From Phallus indusiatus (Eukaryota; Basidiomycota; Agaricomycetes; Phallales; Phallaceae): a stretch of DNA of 64,000 nucleotides. This document shows, piece by piece, positions 48,297 through 58,701 of the stretch (positions within the stretch are counted from its first letter, which is position 1; every line of letters starts with the position of its first letter). The notes under the pieces are model-generated. The model was not told the DNA's origin. It saw only the letters and a program-made list of their open reading frames with translations, and did not search any database. Location: NCBI GenBank assembly GCA_027605045.1, contig JAQFWX010000047.1, forward strand, positions 1 through 64,000. The letters are read 5' to 3'. A program made the position numbers and the translations under genes.

Positions 48297-49593
48297 ATGT
48301 CTGCAGAACCTTCACGACCTACCTCTTCATCTACGAAGCCCTCGACCCGCAAGGGACGATTTGACGATATCAAGCAAGCGTTGCTTGAAGCACAAAAAGA
48401 ATGGAGTATGGATTCCATGCCTGGCTGCGTAGCCATCACCCACGAAAGTGGGAAATGTACCCACTGCGATGAGTATATCTCGCACATTAGTACCGCTGCA
48501 AGCAAGCGTACCATTGTTCTTGACGAGAAAGACGTCAAAGAGTGCCTACTCGAGGCATTCCCGTTCCTGCAAAAAGAGTGGGATGATTTACGAAAGCGCC
48601 TCGAAGACGCTAACGACTACGCCGACCAGACCGTCCAAGAACTCAAGGACGTTGAGAGACGAGAGGACGACCTTCGAGATCGTATACGGGAACTCGAGGA
48701 CAAGTTGAAGCAAGCCCCACAGGCAGCATCGCCTGTGTCATCTAGGAAACGACCTCGGTCAGAGGCCAAGGGCCCCACGAATCATGGGCCCGTAGGATTC
48801 GACGCGTACGACGACGACGACGACGATGATCTAGACGACCACGATTGGGCGGACTCCTACAATGACGAGTCGGTACTCGACTCCAACGGTCAACCCGTTC
48901 CTCCCCATTCTGGGGACGATTTCGGCCTAATGGACAGGCTGGACCCTGAAGAGGAGTCATTATTGTCTCGGCGACAACTCGCTGAGAAAGTCCTCGCTGA
49001 GTTCCCAGGAACTCCCCGTATCTCCAACCAGGCCAAGTACCACGATACGTGGCCCGCTTTATGCAAGGCCACGACCCCACAGCGTCTCGAGCAGGGAAAA
49101 CCCCTGTACCTGGGCCAGTTCCCGACCCACTCGCGTGGTACATGATGTGTCCACTGGATGATCCCTCATTCGTACTCCAGGGGAAGCAGATCTGGAAGAA
49201 ACCACCCATATTGGACACACCTCAAAAAGTTGCAATGCACGCGCGCATTAGACTTGCCTGGGATGTAGGCATGATGTTCATCAATAGAAAGAAGAAAGAG
49301 CGAGACTACGCTCGCCTCACTATCGGGGAGCGCCCCGAAGCTTTTCCATACCCAACAGAAGGGCAAATGGACCTAGAAACGGGTCGCCTCTACGAGACGT
49401 GGTATAAGGACCCCGCCTCCGTACCCTTTTATATAAGGGTTGAACCATCGGGATCGCTGAATATCAGCGATGTTGAAGTCGTAGCGTGGCTTCGAAAAAT
49501 ATTCCTGAATCGGGAAACAAGGAAGACTGTATTCCCCATTGTAGCGGAGATATGTACCGAGCCTGGGCTATCCACCTGGCTCAACGCCGCTGG
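48297..49593 (+). pseudogene. Element 1 third ORF (downstream of pol), frameshifted and truncated
   Basis: An ATG at 48297, 140 bases after pol, opens an ORF whose protein starts with a Ser/Thr-rich segment. A helical domain with the spacing C-x4-H-x4-C-x2-C-x5-H (GCVAITH, KCTHCDEYISH) follows, then a long coiled coil (WDDLRKRLEDANDYADQTV and onward), an acidic run (AYDDDDDDDLDDHDW) and a C-terminal domain with PDPLAWYMMCPLDDPSF. A one-base frameshift near 49050-49060 separates the last domain from the rest. The ORF is cut by the LTR of Element 2 at 49594. Element 2 carries a homologue in the same place, so this is a real gene of the family. Its position is that of env, but I see no signal peptide or membrane segment. 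Confidence 0.75.
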
Positions 49594-49944
49594 TGTAACG
49601 GATCCACCGCATGCGGTGGATTGAGTATATGCCACTTAGGCATATGCAGAGGGCTTCGCCCTCTGCAGTAGTTACTATTACTTACTCTAATAACAGAGGC
49701 GCTTAACGCCTCTGGCTCGCTGCGGCGCGGCGAGCCATTATGTAATAACTATACATTAGTAGTAGCTACGCGCGTGCTGATTCAGCACGCGCAACTTGTT
49801 TTACTCCACAAAGAAAATACAGCACTTTGGTCTGTTACTTGTGGCGTGAAACTACAGCGTGATATAAACTGTGTACCGCAAGCGGTACACTATAAAAAGT
49901 AACGAAACGTTACATCTTTTTTAACACCAAAGGCGTTAAAAACA
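49594..49944 (+). repeat. 5' LTR of Element 2, built of consecutive hairpins
   Basis: It begins TGTAACGGATCC, like the LTR of Element 1, and shares with it the motif TAACGAAACGTTACATC and a TTTTTTAACACC tract. The right end (about 49944) is a guess, since no second LTR is in view. Perfect inverted repeats follow one another: 49603-49620, 49627-49645, 49645-49667, 49694-49714, 49714-49736, 49770-49792 (11-base arms around one base) and 49871-49890. Confidence 0.65.
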
Positions 49945-49999
49945 ACCCGCCGCTGTATTAAGCAAGCGAAATTAACCCTTCCTATTACAGGAGGATTCA

Positions 50000-52900
50000 A
50001 TGGCTCCTACTACCAGGAGTCAGAGTGCACCAGATCGTGGTACACCTGATTCCAATCAGCCTGACCCACCCGGGCCAGTGCAAACCGAAAATCCCGACCC
50101 GTCTAGGGAAGGAACCCTCGAAGGAGAGTCATCCACATGGGAGAGAGTGGATGCATCAACCCAAAATCCCACTCGTCCTGCGTCGCAGACGATGGAACAT
50201 CAGCCCCAACTCGCTGATGAAGAAGATGAGGACGTAAAGTCCGTAGCATCTGGTCGCTCCAGACTTAGCGTCAGGAGCGACAGGTCCATCCGAAGGGACG
50301 AGACAATGAACGCTGTTCACGCATCGTTACTCGATGGCGTGAGGAACGGGAATATGTCCCCGTCAGAACTGCAGAGACTAGCTCGATTAATCGAGAATGT
50401 CAACGCAGGAGTTGAAAACCCTGAGCCAGAGCCTGTTACTACAGGCACTGACAGGGACCAAGTCAGGACAACAGACTTGTCTCCTGAAGCAGAGCCTGCA
50501 CGAGCACGCTCTGACAAAGGAAAAGCAGAGCGGTAGATCCGCCTGCATCAGGTACTGGATCTACTCGTCCTAGACCAGCAGGGCCGACGAGTCGCCTTGC
50601 ATATCAATTCACAAACCCAGCCCCACAAGCTAGGTTTGTTACACCGACGGGACCGACATATGCCAGTCCGTCACCAGCGACAGCTGGTAATTCCCAATCC
50701 CCGGAGCCTGCACCAACAGGCACCAGACAACGTTCTCAGAACGTTACCCCAGGACCGAGTACGCGTCCTGATAGACCTCCTACTCAAGGAGCTACGGCAT
50801 ATACAGCTCCTAGAAACCCCGGCCCCGAAATAGAGGCTGGCAGAGAAACAGTGAGACGAATGCACCGTTTCACAAGACAACCGCCTCACGAGTCTGACGC
50901 GGTTGGTGACTATATCGATACCGAGATAGCCACGCGACTGGTGAACCAGTCGCGAAATGGAGCACCCCACGAGAGGATGCTGAAGTGGTCGCCCAAGCTG
51001 CCCTCGAATACCAGAGGATAGCAAGGCTACTCTCCGACAGAGCAATCCGTACGCATGCACGGGCTGTGGAGACGGCCACTAATGCGCTCGAGGAAGCTGT
51101 AGCAGGCTCTCTCGAGACTGACACTCCCAACGAGCAGCAAATGCGGATCATCCAAAATAGGATCCGCATCGCGAGGGACGCGCGTATGAACGCGGTCCGC
51201 CATGCTCGTGTGCTTGAAGGTGGCTATAATGCCATCACTGGCGATAGGATCCCATCGCCAGACCCAGCCACAAGCTCAAGTCGTCCAGACGACAGAGCAT
51301 CACCCCTGGCAGACAACTGCCAAGGCAAAGTGCCGAGCCCAATGGGCAGAGGCAAGCATCTGCTAACCCAGCAGAAGCACCACGTATCGATCCATATGAT
51401 GGATACGCTCGTCGACCACAGTATGGCGAGGATCTCCGCGCCACACCGTTCGATGAGGAACGTGTTGAAAGATTTGACCCTTTCAACGACGACGCCCAGT
51501 ACTTGAGGGCGTCATAGCCATGGTTCAAGAAGCCCTGATTGCAAACAGGGATATGATGCCAGGCAACTCGCCCCTTGCGAAAGCAGGGGCGAAGATAGGG
51601 CTCCCGCCCACATATAGCGGCTCGTCCAGAGCCGAGGACTTCGACAACTTTGTGTCGGGTCTGTTACGCTGGCTACGCGTAAACCACCTGCTTGGAGAAG
51701 TCAGCCAAGCAGAGCAACTCTCCTTTCTAGGCATGCGCCTAGAAGGGTTGGCACAAGAGTGGTTCACCCAGAACGTGGAACGAGGTACTCGTCCCATGCA
51801 TGAGTGGACCCTAGTCCCCGCTTTACGGAGACTACACGAACGATTCCTCCCACCCCACTCGAGAAGTGAGGTGGCGATCCAGTTCGAACGCGAACGGCAA
51901 GGATCGCACTCTGTACACGAATACATGAGTGCGTTACTCACGCTAGCCAACAGACTAGCGCACCCTCCTGATGATTATACATTCAGGAGGAGGTTCCTTG
52001 ATGGGCTGAACCACAGCCTCGCCGCTGAAGTAGCATTCAGAGGCGGTAGTCCTGAGCAGATGTCTGCTAAGGAACTACTTGCACTCGCCATCCAAGTAGA
52101 GGAGGCGTTCAAGAAGCGGAGGTCGATAACGGCCTCCCAAGGAAGCACTACCCATCCAACGGGTAGTAGTGGCAGTAGTGGTAGTGGCAGCAGCAGCAGC
52201 CACACCAACTTGGCCAGACAAGCGCATTCAAACAATATGCGCTTGAACCAGAGGAACCACGGTCCCTCTGCACGTCCCCATGAGACGCGAACTAATGGCA
52301 ATTCCCCATTGGGGAATCGCCCCTCGAGCTCATCAAGCTCGAGAAATCATAACTCGCAGCTCGCTAGGACTGCCCCAACTAGTACGAACAATCGCACTAG
52401 CACTACCCCTCCCACGTGTTTCAACTGTGGGCAGGTGGGACATTACAGAAATGCGTGCCCCAGACTGAGACAGGTACGAGCCAATGTGGGTCGTATCGAA
52501 GAGGTTGAAGAGACCTCTGGCGAGACATCGAACGATGCCCCGCAGGAGAACGTGGAAGACCCCACAGCTGAACAAGCTGTGGAGGAAGAGGTGGCCCAAG
52601 ACGAGCCCACCAACGACCCCGTCGAGGACGACGAGGGCATCCAATACCAATGGGACGATGATGACAATGGTCCCAGTGTATACATGCTCCTCACAATTGG
52701 TGACGAGTATGAGGAGCGCAGACTGCACTTCGCAGTCCACAAGTCATCGCCATTGGATGACAATGAGTCCTCGCTCGCTACGAGCAAGGAACCACTCTAT
52801 GACCATACGGCTAGAGTGAGCTCTCGTGCCCCAACACGAGACAGAAACGCATCGAGACCCATTGAGGGTTTCTGGCCAGTTAATGGCCAATTGGCTCACT

Positions 52901-54350
52901 GCCTAGTCGACAGTGGATGCCAGGGGATGATCATGTCCCCTCATTTCTCTCTTGCCACTGGGGCAAGAACCTTCAAGCTCGACAAACCTGTCGTGCTGCA
53001 GCTGGCCGTTAAGGGCAGCAAGTCTTCCATCCAGTATGGAACGTACACCCGAATCCAATTCGGAGGTATCGATGTCCAAGAGTACTTTGACATCGTCAAC
53101 ATCGATCACTATGATGTGATCATTGGCGTCCCATTCCTGAGACGCTACAACATCTGCCTAGATTTCAGCAGAGGTACAATCACCCGCGACGGCGAGGTGA
53201 TTGACACCAATCACCATGTGATTGGACACGCTCCTGAAACAGGAGCGATGGTGCTAGCCAGCACCCAACATTCCAGCTCCTCCGTCCCTGAGATGACGGA
53301 AGAGAATATCCCAGCACTCATCGAGTACTGGAAGAACAAGTACAGTGACCTTTTCGGTCCTGTCCCTTCCCGACTTCCCCCGTTTCGGGAAGTGAATCAT
53401 CAGATTCCTCTTATTGAACCCAATAAGAAGATCCGGTACCACCTTCCCAGGTGCCCGGATGCGCTCAAAGCGCTACTCGCTGAAAAGATTCAGCGATACG
53501 TAGCTGCAGGTTGGTGGGAACCAACTGTAGCTACACAGGCAATCCCTATGCTTTGCCTGCAGAAACGAGCCGTGGTCTTAGCACTACGGACCGTGTTCGA
53601 TCTGCGCCTGCAGAACGAAAACACAGAGAAGGACGTAACGCCCTTCCCTGACCAGGAAACCATCCGCCAGAACGTGGCGAGACACAAATACAGATCAAAG
53701 ATTGATCTGACTGAGGCGTACGAGCAGGTACGCATAGTCCCAGAGGACGTCCACAAGACGACCTTTGCCACCATCTATGGCACTTTCAAGAGCCATGTCA
53801 TGCAGCAAGGAGACTGCAATGCCCCATCGACGTTTCAACGTCTGATGACCCATATCTTTAGGGACTGCATCGGTCGTTCGACGGATGCATACATAGACGA
53901 CGTGTTCGTCTATTCAAACACAATAGATCTGCATCAGCAGCATCTAGAGAACGCCTTCTCGCGTTTGCGAGAGGCACAACTTTACCTGAGTAGTCGTAAA
54001 GTTGACTTATACTCTAAGCGACTGGAGTGCTTAGGCCACATCATTGACGATGATGGCATCCATCCCGATCAAGAGAAGATGGATAAAATACGTGAGTGGA
54101 GAACTCCACGCACGTATAACGATGTCCAGAAATTTCTGGGCCTCGTACAATACGTTGCGGCATACCTACCAGGGGTAGCCGCATACACTACACCACTATC
54201 AGGGTGTACGTACAACAACAGACCGTTCGTATGGACGCCGTTGTTGAACAAGTGCTTTGATTCAATCAAAGCACTCACGCGAAAGGCTCCTATCTTGAAG
54301 CCTATTAACGTGGACGACCCAGATCCAATTTGGGTCGTAACCGACGGCTC
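50000..54350 (+). pseudogene. Element 2 gag-pol, 5' part up to RNase H
   Basis: ATG at 50000 (MAPTTRSQSAPD) opens gag. Gag is broken by a stop or frame change near 50536, another near 50980, and more between about 51300 and 51500. From 51520 the frame is open to 54350: capsid-like region (HPPDDYTFRRRFLDGLNHSL), zinc knuckle CFNCGQVGHYRNAC (52418-52459), protease CLVDSGCQG, reverse transcriptase with YIDDVF at about 53890, and the first residues of RNase H, VVTDGS. At 54351 it is interrupted by Element 3; the frame resumes at 60574. Homology to Element 1 is continuous. Because of the gag damage the copy is defective. Confidence 0.85.
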
Positions 54351-54745
54351 TGTTAGGGCTACTCAGCTCACACTAGAGGGAGGGGATCCTAAGGGAATAT
54401 ATTGGAAAGGGAACTAACTACTCACCTAGAGGGAGGGGATCCTAAGAGAACAAGCTTAGGGACCCTCACTCTAGGTACAGCTACTATATACATAAACGAC
54501 GACGCGGCGTGCGGCCCTGACACAGCTAAGTGCCAGGCGCCCAAGCCGAGCCTAAGCGACGTGACGTCACGGGCATCACGCCGGGTACGAGCGCGCGACG
54601 CGCGCGAGTAGAGAAAGTGAAATAGAAACAGAACAAGGGAACGGAAAGTAAAAGTAAAATACGGGAATGATAAATAAAATAGAAAGGAAATGATGCCGAT
54701 GATAATAAATAAGAAAATGAGAGACGGCGGTAGCGTACCCTGACA
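54351..54745 (-). repeat. 3' LTR of Element 3
   Basis: On the minus strand it reads TGTCAGGG...CCCTAACA and is 395 bases long. It holds a duplicated core TCTTAGGATCCCCTCCCTCT, a CCTGGCAC-type hairpin and a CG-rich GCGCGCGTCGCGCGC segment. It has perfect TG...CA ends and is near-identical to the partner LTR. Confidence 0.95.
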
Positions 54746-54760
54746 CCATCCCCCCTTCAA
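54746..54760 (-). other. Polypurine tract of Element 3
   Basis: A purine run (GAAGGGGGGATGG on the minus strand) sits directly upstream of the 3' LTR, the expected primer for plus-strand DNA synthesis. Confidence 0.75.
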
Positions 54761-57700
54761 CGAGGCGGCGTCCCGACGCCTGTAGCTTCGACTAATGACG
54801 CCTGTAACTTCGAGAAATCGAACCGAGGGCGACGATGGAAAAGAAGGCCATTTATCGAGCGTGGCGCACTCGGATGTTCACGGTGGAACTCCTTAATGAG
54901 ATCAGGGGCTGCAATATTCGACTCGGGTTCCCACTGATCGTGCTCGGGACCGTAGCCTTCCCAACGCACCTTATACTCGAGTCGTCTCCGGAACACGCGA
55001 CTGTCCAAAATCCGTTCCACGACGTAGTGCTCACCATCATCTCTGACCTCCGGAGGGGGGGGGGCCTTGACGCGACGACCCGGGATTGTATCTTCAACCT
55101 TTGGACGCAACTTCCCGACGTGGAACACTGGATGAAGCCTCGACATCGACAGTGGTAAACGCAGCTTGTATGCGTGTGATCCGACCTTGCTGACTATCGG
55201 GAAAGGTCCCAAGTACCGATGCGACAACTTGGCAGAGGGCCTGGTGGTACGGATGTCGCTCGAATCGAGGTATACCTTGTCGCCAACCTTGTATTCAGGT
55301 GCCGGGATGTGCTTCCGATCGTAATACTTGGCCATCTCGTCCTTCGACTTGGCTATGGCGGCCTTGGCTTCCTCTATCGTCGACTCCATACGCGTCTTGA
55401 ACTCGTTGACAGATTCGATCTTCGAGTCGGCAACCTGCGGTTCGAATCCCATGCGAGGATGTCGTCCAGTGTCGAGCTCAAACGGTGTCGCGCGCGTAGC
55501 TGAGTGTACGTGGTTGTTATATGCGAACTCAGCCAGGGGCAGTATCTGGTCCCAGTCGTCCTGGCGCTCAGAGGTGAAAAGTCGAAGGTACTGTTCGACT
55601 TCTGCATTGACGCGCTCTGTCTGACCATCGGTTTGAGGATGATATGCCGTAGAGGGTGCAAGCCGTATGCCAAGGAGCCTAGAAAGCTCCTGTGTGAAGC
55701 GAGACGCGAACTGGGGGCCTCTGTCAGAGATCACCTTCATGGGGAGACCATGGAGCTTCCAGACGTGTTGAAGGTACAGACGGGCTAGACCTGTCGCGTC
55801 AAGTGTCGTGAATGTCGGCACGAAATGAACCCGTTTGGTGAGAGAGTCGACGACAGAGAGGATCGCGTCAAAACCGTTGGATTCTGGCAGCTCTACGATG
55901 AAGTCGACTGAGATGTGTTCCCAGGGTCGACTTGGCACTTCTGTGGGTCGGAGAAGGCCATAGGGAGCATGACGAGATGGTTTCGTACGTAGACACATGT
56001 CGCAGGCCTCTACATAGCGTTGTACATACCTAGAGACACCCGGCCACCAAAAGGTGCGCGAAACGAGCTCGAGAGTCTTGAAACGACCCGGGTGACCACC
56101 GAGTTTGGTGTCGTGGTGCCTGGAAAGGATTTTCCGACGTAGCTCGTCGACGTTTGGCACGTAAACCTTGCCGCGATAATAGAGGAGGTCCTGGTCTTCA
56201 AACCATTCCGACGAGTGAGCTGAACGACCACCTAGTGCACGAAGTGTTGCAACGGCTTTGGAAACACTATCTTCGACCTTGCCTTCCCGATTGGCCTTGC
56301 GAATCTGGCGTAGCAGGTCCTCCTCCTCCCCTTTAAGACGGAATGTTTGCAGAGCATTGATTGCAAACATTTCGGGTCGGATTAGAGTGACGCCACGATT
56401 ATCGTCCTTTCCCGAGCCATGATCTGGGCGCCGGGATAGGCCATCAGGTTTACCCATCGACTTACCCGGTATATGCTGCAGAGTAAAGTCGAATCGTGAG
56501 AGATATACTGACCATCTAGCTTGACGACGATTGAGGTTACGCGCGGACATGAAATACTCGAGATTCTTGTGATCAGTCCGTATGTCGATAGGGTGAGACG
56601 CGCCTTCGAGAAAGTGTCGCCATTCCTCTAAAGATCGTATGATAGCGAGCATCTCCTTGTCGTGAATCTCGTAGTTGCGTTCGACAGGGCTAAGGGCCTT
56701 CGAGAAGAACGCAACTGGGTGCCATTTATCATCCTCGTTCGACAACTGTGAGAGAACCGCGCCTGTTGCAAAGTCGGAGCTGTCTGCTTCAACCCGGTAA
56801 GGATTAGCGGGGTTGGGAATGAGAAGAATGGGGGCAGAGGTGATCGACGACTTCAGAGTATCGAAAGCATGCTGACAAGTGTCGGACCAGACGAAGGGCG
56901 TATCTTTCTTGGTTAGCCCGAACATGGGATTGGCAATACGCGCGAAATCCTTGATAAACCGACGGTAGAAGTTGGCGAAGCCCAAGAAGGACTGAACCTC
57001 AGTGACATTCTTCGGGACAGGCCAGTCTCTGACACCCGAGACTTTTGCGGGATCCATCTCTACGGTGTTCTCGGAAATGACGACACCTAGGTACTCGATT
57101 TTAGTCCGACAGAACTCGCACTTCTCCGCCTTGAGATACAGCTTGTGCTCGCGGAGACGTTCGAGAACGCGTCGTGTCACCCTGTCGTGCTGTTCTCGAT
57201 CTCGAGTGTAAATGAGAATGTCGTCGATATAGACGGCAACGACACCTTCCGAGATCATGTCTTCAAAGATCTCGTTCATCATCGTCTGGAAGGTGGCAGG
57301 ACTGTTAGTGAGACCAAAGAACATCACCAAGGGCTCGAAGAGGCCACGATTGGTGCGGAAAGCAGCCTTCCACTCATCTCCTTCCTTTATCCGTACGTTG
57401 TTGTAACCCCAGCGCACGTCCAGCTTGGTAAAGTACCGGGCACCTTGCAGTTTGTTGATGAGTTCCGAGATCAGAGGCAGCGGGTAACGATTCTTGATTG
57501 TCATGGCATTCAACGCACGATAGTCTTGAATAAGGCGAAGAGAGCCATCTTTCTTCTTAATGAAGAATACCGGGGACGCCATGGGCGACTTGGAGGGCCG
57601 GATTCGTCCAGACGCAAGGTTTTCTTCCAGAAACGCATCTAACTCGGCCTGTTCGTTAGGTGACAGCGGGTAGATCTTGCAAGACTTGGGCTCAGAACCT

Positions 57701-58701
57701 GGCACAAGTTCTATCGGGTGATCCCACTTCTTCGACTGCGGCAACGAATCGAATGACTCCTTCGAGAAAATGTCGGCAAAGTCATGGAACCTTTCTGGCA
57801 CGATATCCCGAAAGCCCTTGGGTGCTGGTGCGTCTGCGTTGTTGGCGTGGGCCTGAGCCAGTCGCTGGGAGATGGTCTCGGTGGCATATATGCGGTGAGT
57901 GTCGGGCTCGTCGGGTAGCATTGATATCGCGAACAGTCGATCACCCTCTTCAATCTCAGACTCGACATCGACCAGGTCTGGTATGTCAGGATCATCGGCC
58001 TCAGTGTTGTCGAGCTCTGGTAGAGGTGCGCGTCGGATCTGTTGGAACGCGCGCTTAGAGAGCTTACCCGCTGGCCAGCGTGGAGCACAAGACCGACAAC
58101 TGGGGCTGCAGCGCATGAACTCTACTTGACCAGTTGTGTAGTCTATGACGGGATTGTGAGCCTTGAACCACGGCAGCCCAAATAGGACGGGATACTTGAG
58201 CGAGGTAACGGCGAACAAGGTGCGTTCAGAGTGATCCCGAAATCGAACAACCAGGTCGACGACGTGGGTGATAGAGCCAGCATGGTTGGGCGTACCATCG
58301 ACATTAAACACGGGAATGGGTTTAGTAAGACGTACGGAGGGAAGCCGATGTTTCTCGACAAAGTCGCGGTCGAGGAACATACCGCTAGCTCCAGTGTCCA
58401 GCATGGCCTTGCTGTGCAGCAGGGCTCCAGTGTCAACACTCTGTAGTTCCACCGGGATCTCTAGCTTCTGCGTGCCAGCGGTAGCTGCGAGTCGGTATTC
58501 CTTTGGCAATGCGCGACGTTGAGAAGGCGACAGCATACATGGAGTTGAAACAGAGCGTGTAGCAGGTGGAGACGATTCTTCGGGTTTAGCAGGGGATGCA
58601 GCAGGGGTAGTTAGATTCGAATCAGAAGTGTCATTTTGTTCGCGATCTATATACAAAATGTCGAATCTATTAGATGTCGGCAACGAGGGTGCATCTATCA
58701 C
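54757..58701 (-). CDS. Element 3 Pol polyprotein with chromodomain
   Basis: An open frame of about 1314 codons runs leftward and stops at 54757. Domains in order: aspartic protease (MLDTGASGMFLD, about residues 100-111), reverse transcriptase with YIDDILIY (about 490), RNase H (VEADSSDFATGAVLS), integrase zinc domain (HHDTKLGGHPGRF with CDMCLRTK), DDE core (SVDFIVELPESNGFD; VISDRGPQFASRF; then YHPQTDGQTERVN), and a C-terminal chromodomain (VERILDSRVFRRRLEYKVRW, then EGYGPEHDQWEPESNI). The chromodomain marks it as a chromovirus, a clade whose integrases can be guided to modified chromatin. The frame is -1 relative to gag; no ATG is obvious, so expression probably needs frameshifting or reinitiation at the GTGA overlap. 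Confidence 0.93.
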   Translation of the reverse strand: MIDAPSLPTSNRFDILYIDREQNDTSDSNLTTPAASPAKPEESSPPATRSVSTPCMLSPSQRRALPKEYRLAATAGTQKLEIPVELQSVDTGALLHSKAMLDTGASGMFLDRDFVEKHRLPSVRLTKPIPVFNVDGTPNHAGSITHVVDLVVRFRDHSERTLFAVTSLKYPVLFGLPWFKAHNPVIDYTTGQVEFMRCSPSCRSCAPRWPAGKLSKRAFQQIRRAPLPELDNTEADDPDIPDLVDVESEIEEGDRLFAISMLPDEPDTHRIYATETISQRLAQAHANNADAPAPKGFRDIVPERFHDFADIFSKESFDSLPQSKKWDHPIELVPGSEPKSCKIYPLSPNEQAELDAFLEENLASGRIRPSKSPMASPVFFIKKKDGSLRLIQDYRALNAMTIKNRYPLPLISELINKLQGARYFTKLDVRWGYNNVRIKEGDEWKAAFRTNRGLFEPLVMFFGLTNSPATFQTMMNEIFEDMISEGVVAVYIDDILIYTRDREQHDRVTRRVLERLREHKLYLKAEKCEFCRTKIEYLGVVISENTVEMDPAKVSGVRDWPVPKNVTEVQSFLGFANFYRRFIKDFARIANPMFGLTKKDTPFVWSDTCQHAFDTLKSSITSAPILLIPNPANPYRVEADSSDFATGAVLSQLSNEDDKWHPVAFFSKALSPVERNYEIHDKEMLAIIRSLEEWRHFLEGASHPIDIRTDHKNLEYFMSARNLNRRQARWSVYLSRFDFTLQHIPGKSMGKPDGLSRRPDHGSGKDDNRGVTLIRPEMFAINALQTFRLKGEEEDLLRQIRKANREGKVEDSVSKAVATLRALGGRSAHSSEWFEDQDLLYYRGKVYVPNVDELRRKILSRHHDTKLGGHPGRFKTLELVSRTFWWPGVSRYVQRYVEACDMCLRTKPSRHAPYGLLRPTEVPSRPWEHISVDFIVELPESNGFDAILSVVDSLTKRVHFVPTFTTLDATGLARLYLQHVWKLHGLPMKVISDRGPQFASRFTQELSRLLGIRLAPSTAYHPQTDGQTERVNAEVEQYLRLFTSERQDDWDQILPLAEFAYNNHVHSATRATPFELDTGRHPRMGFEPQVADSKIESVNEFKTRMESTIEEAKAAIAKSKDEMAKYYDRKHIPAPEYKVGDKVYLDSSDIRTTRPSAKLSHRYLGPFPIVSKVGSHAYKLRLPLSMSRLHPVFHVGKLRPKVEDTIPGRRVKAPPPPEVRDDGEHYVVERILDSRVFRRRLEYKVRWEGYGPEHDQWEPESNIAAPDLIKEFHREHPSAPRSINGLLFHRRPRFDFSKLQASLVEATGVGTPPR

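Noticed and set aside
49589..49593. GCTGG as the target-site duplication of Element 2
   Set aside because: The matching copy would lie beyond the window, so it cannot be confirmed.
48297..49593. Third ORF as an envelope glycoprotein gene
   Set aside because: No signal peptide, membrane helix or fusion-peptide-like segment is visible in either copy.
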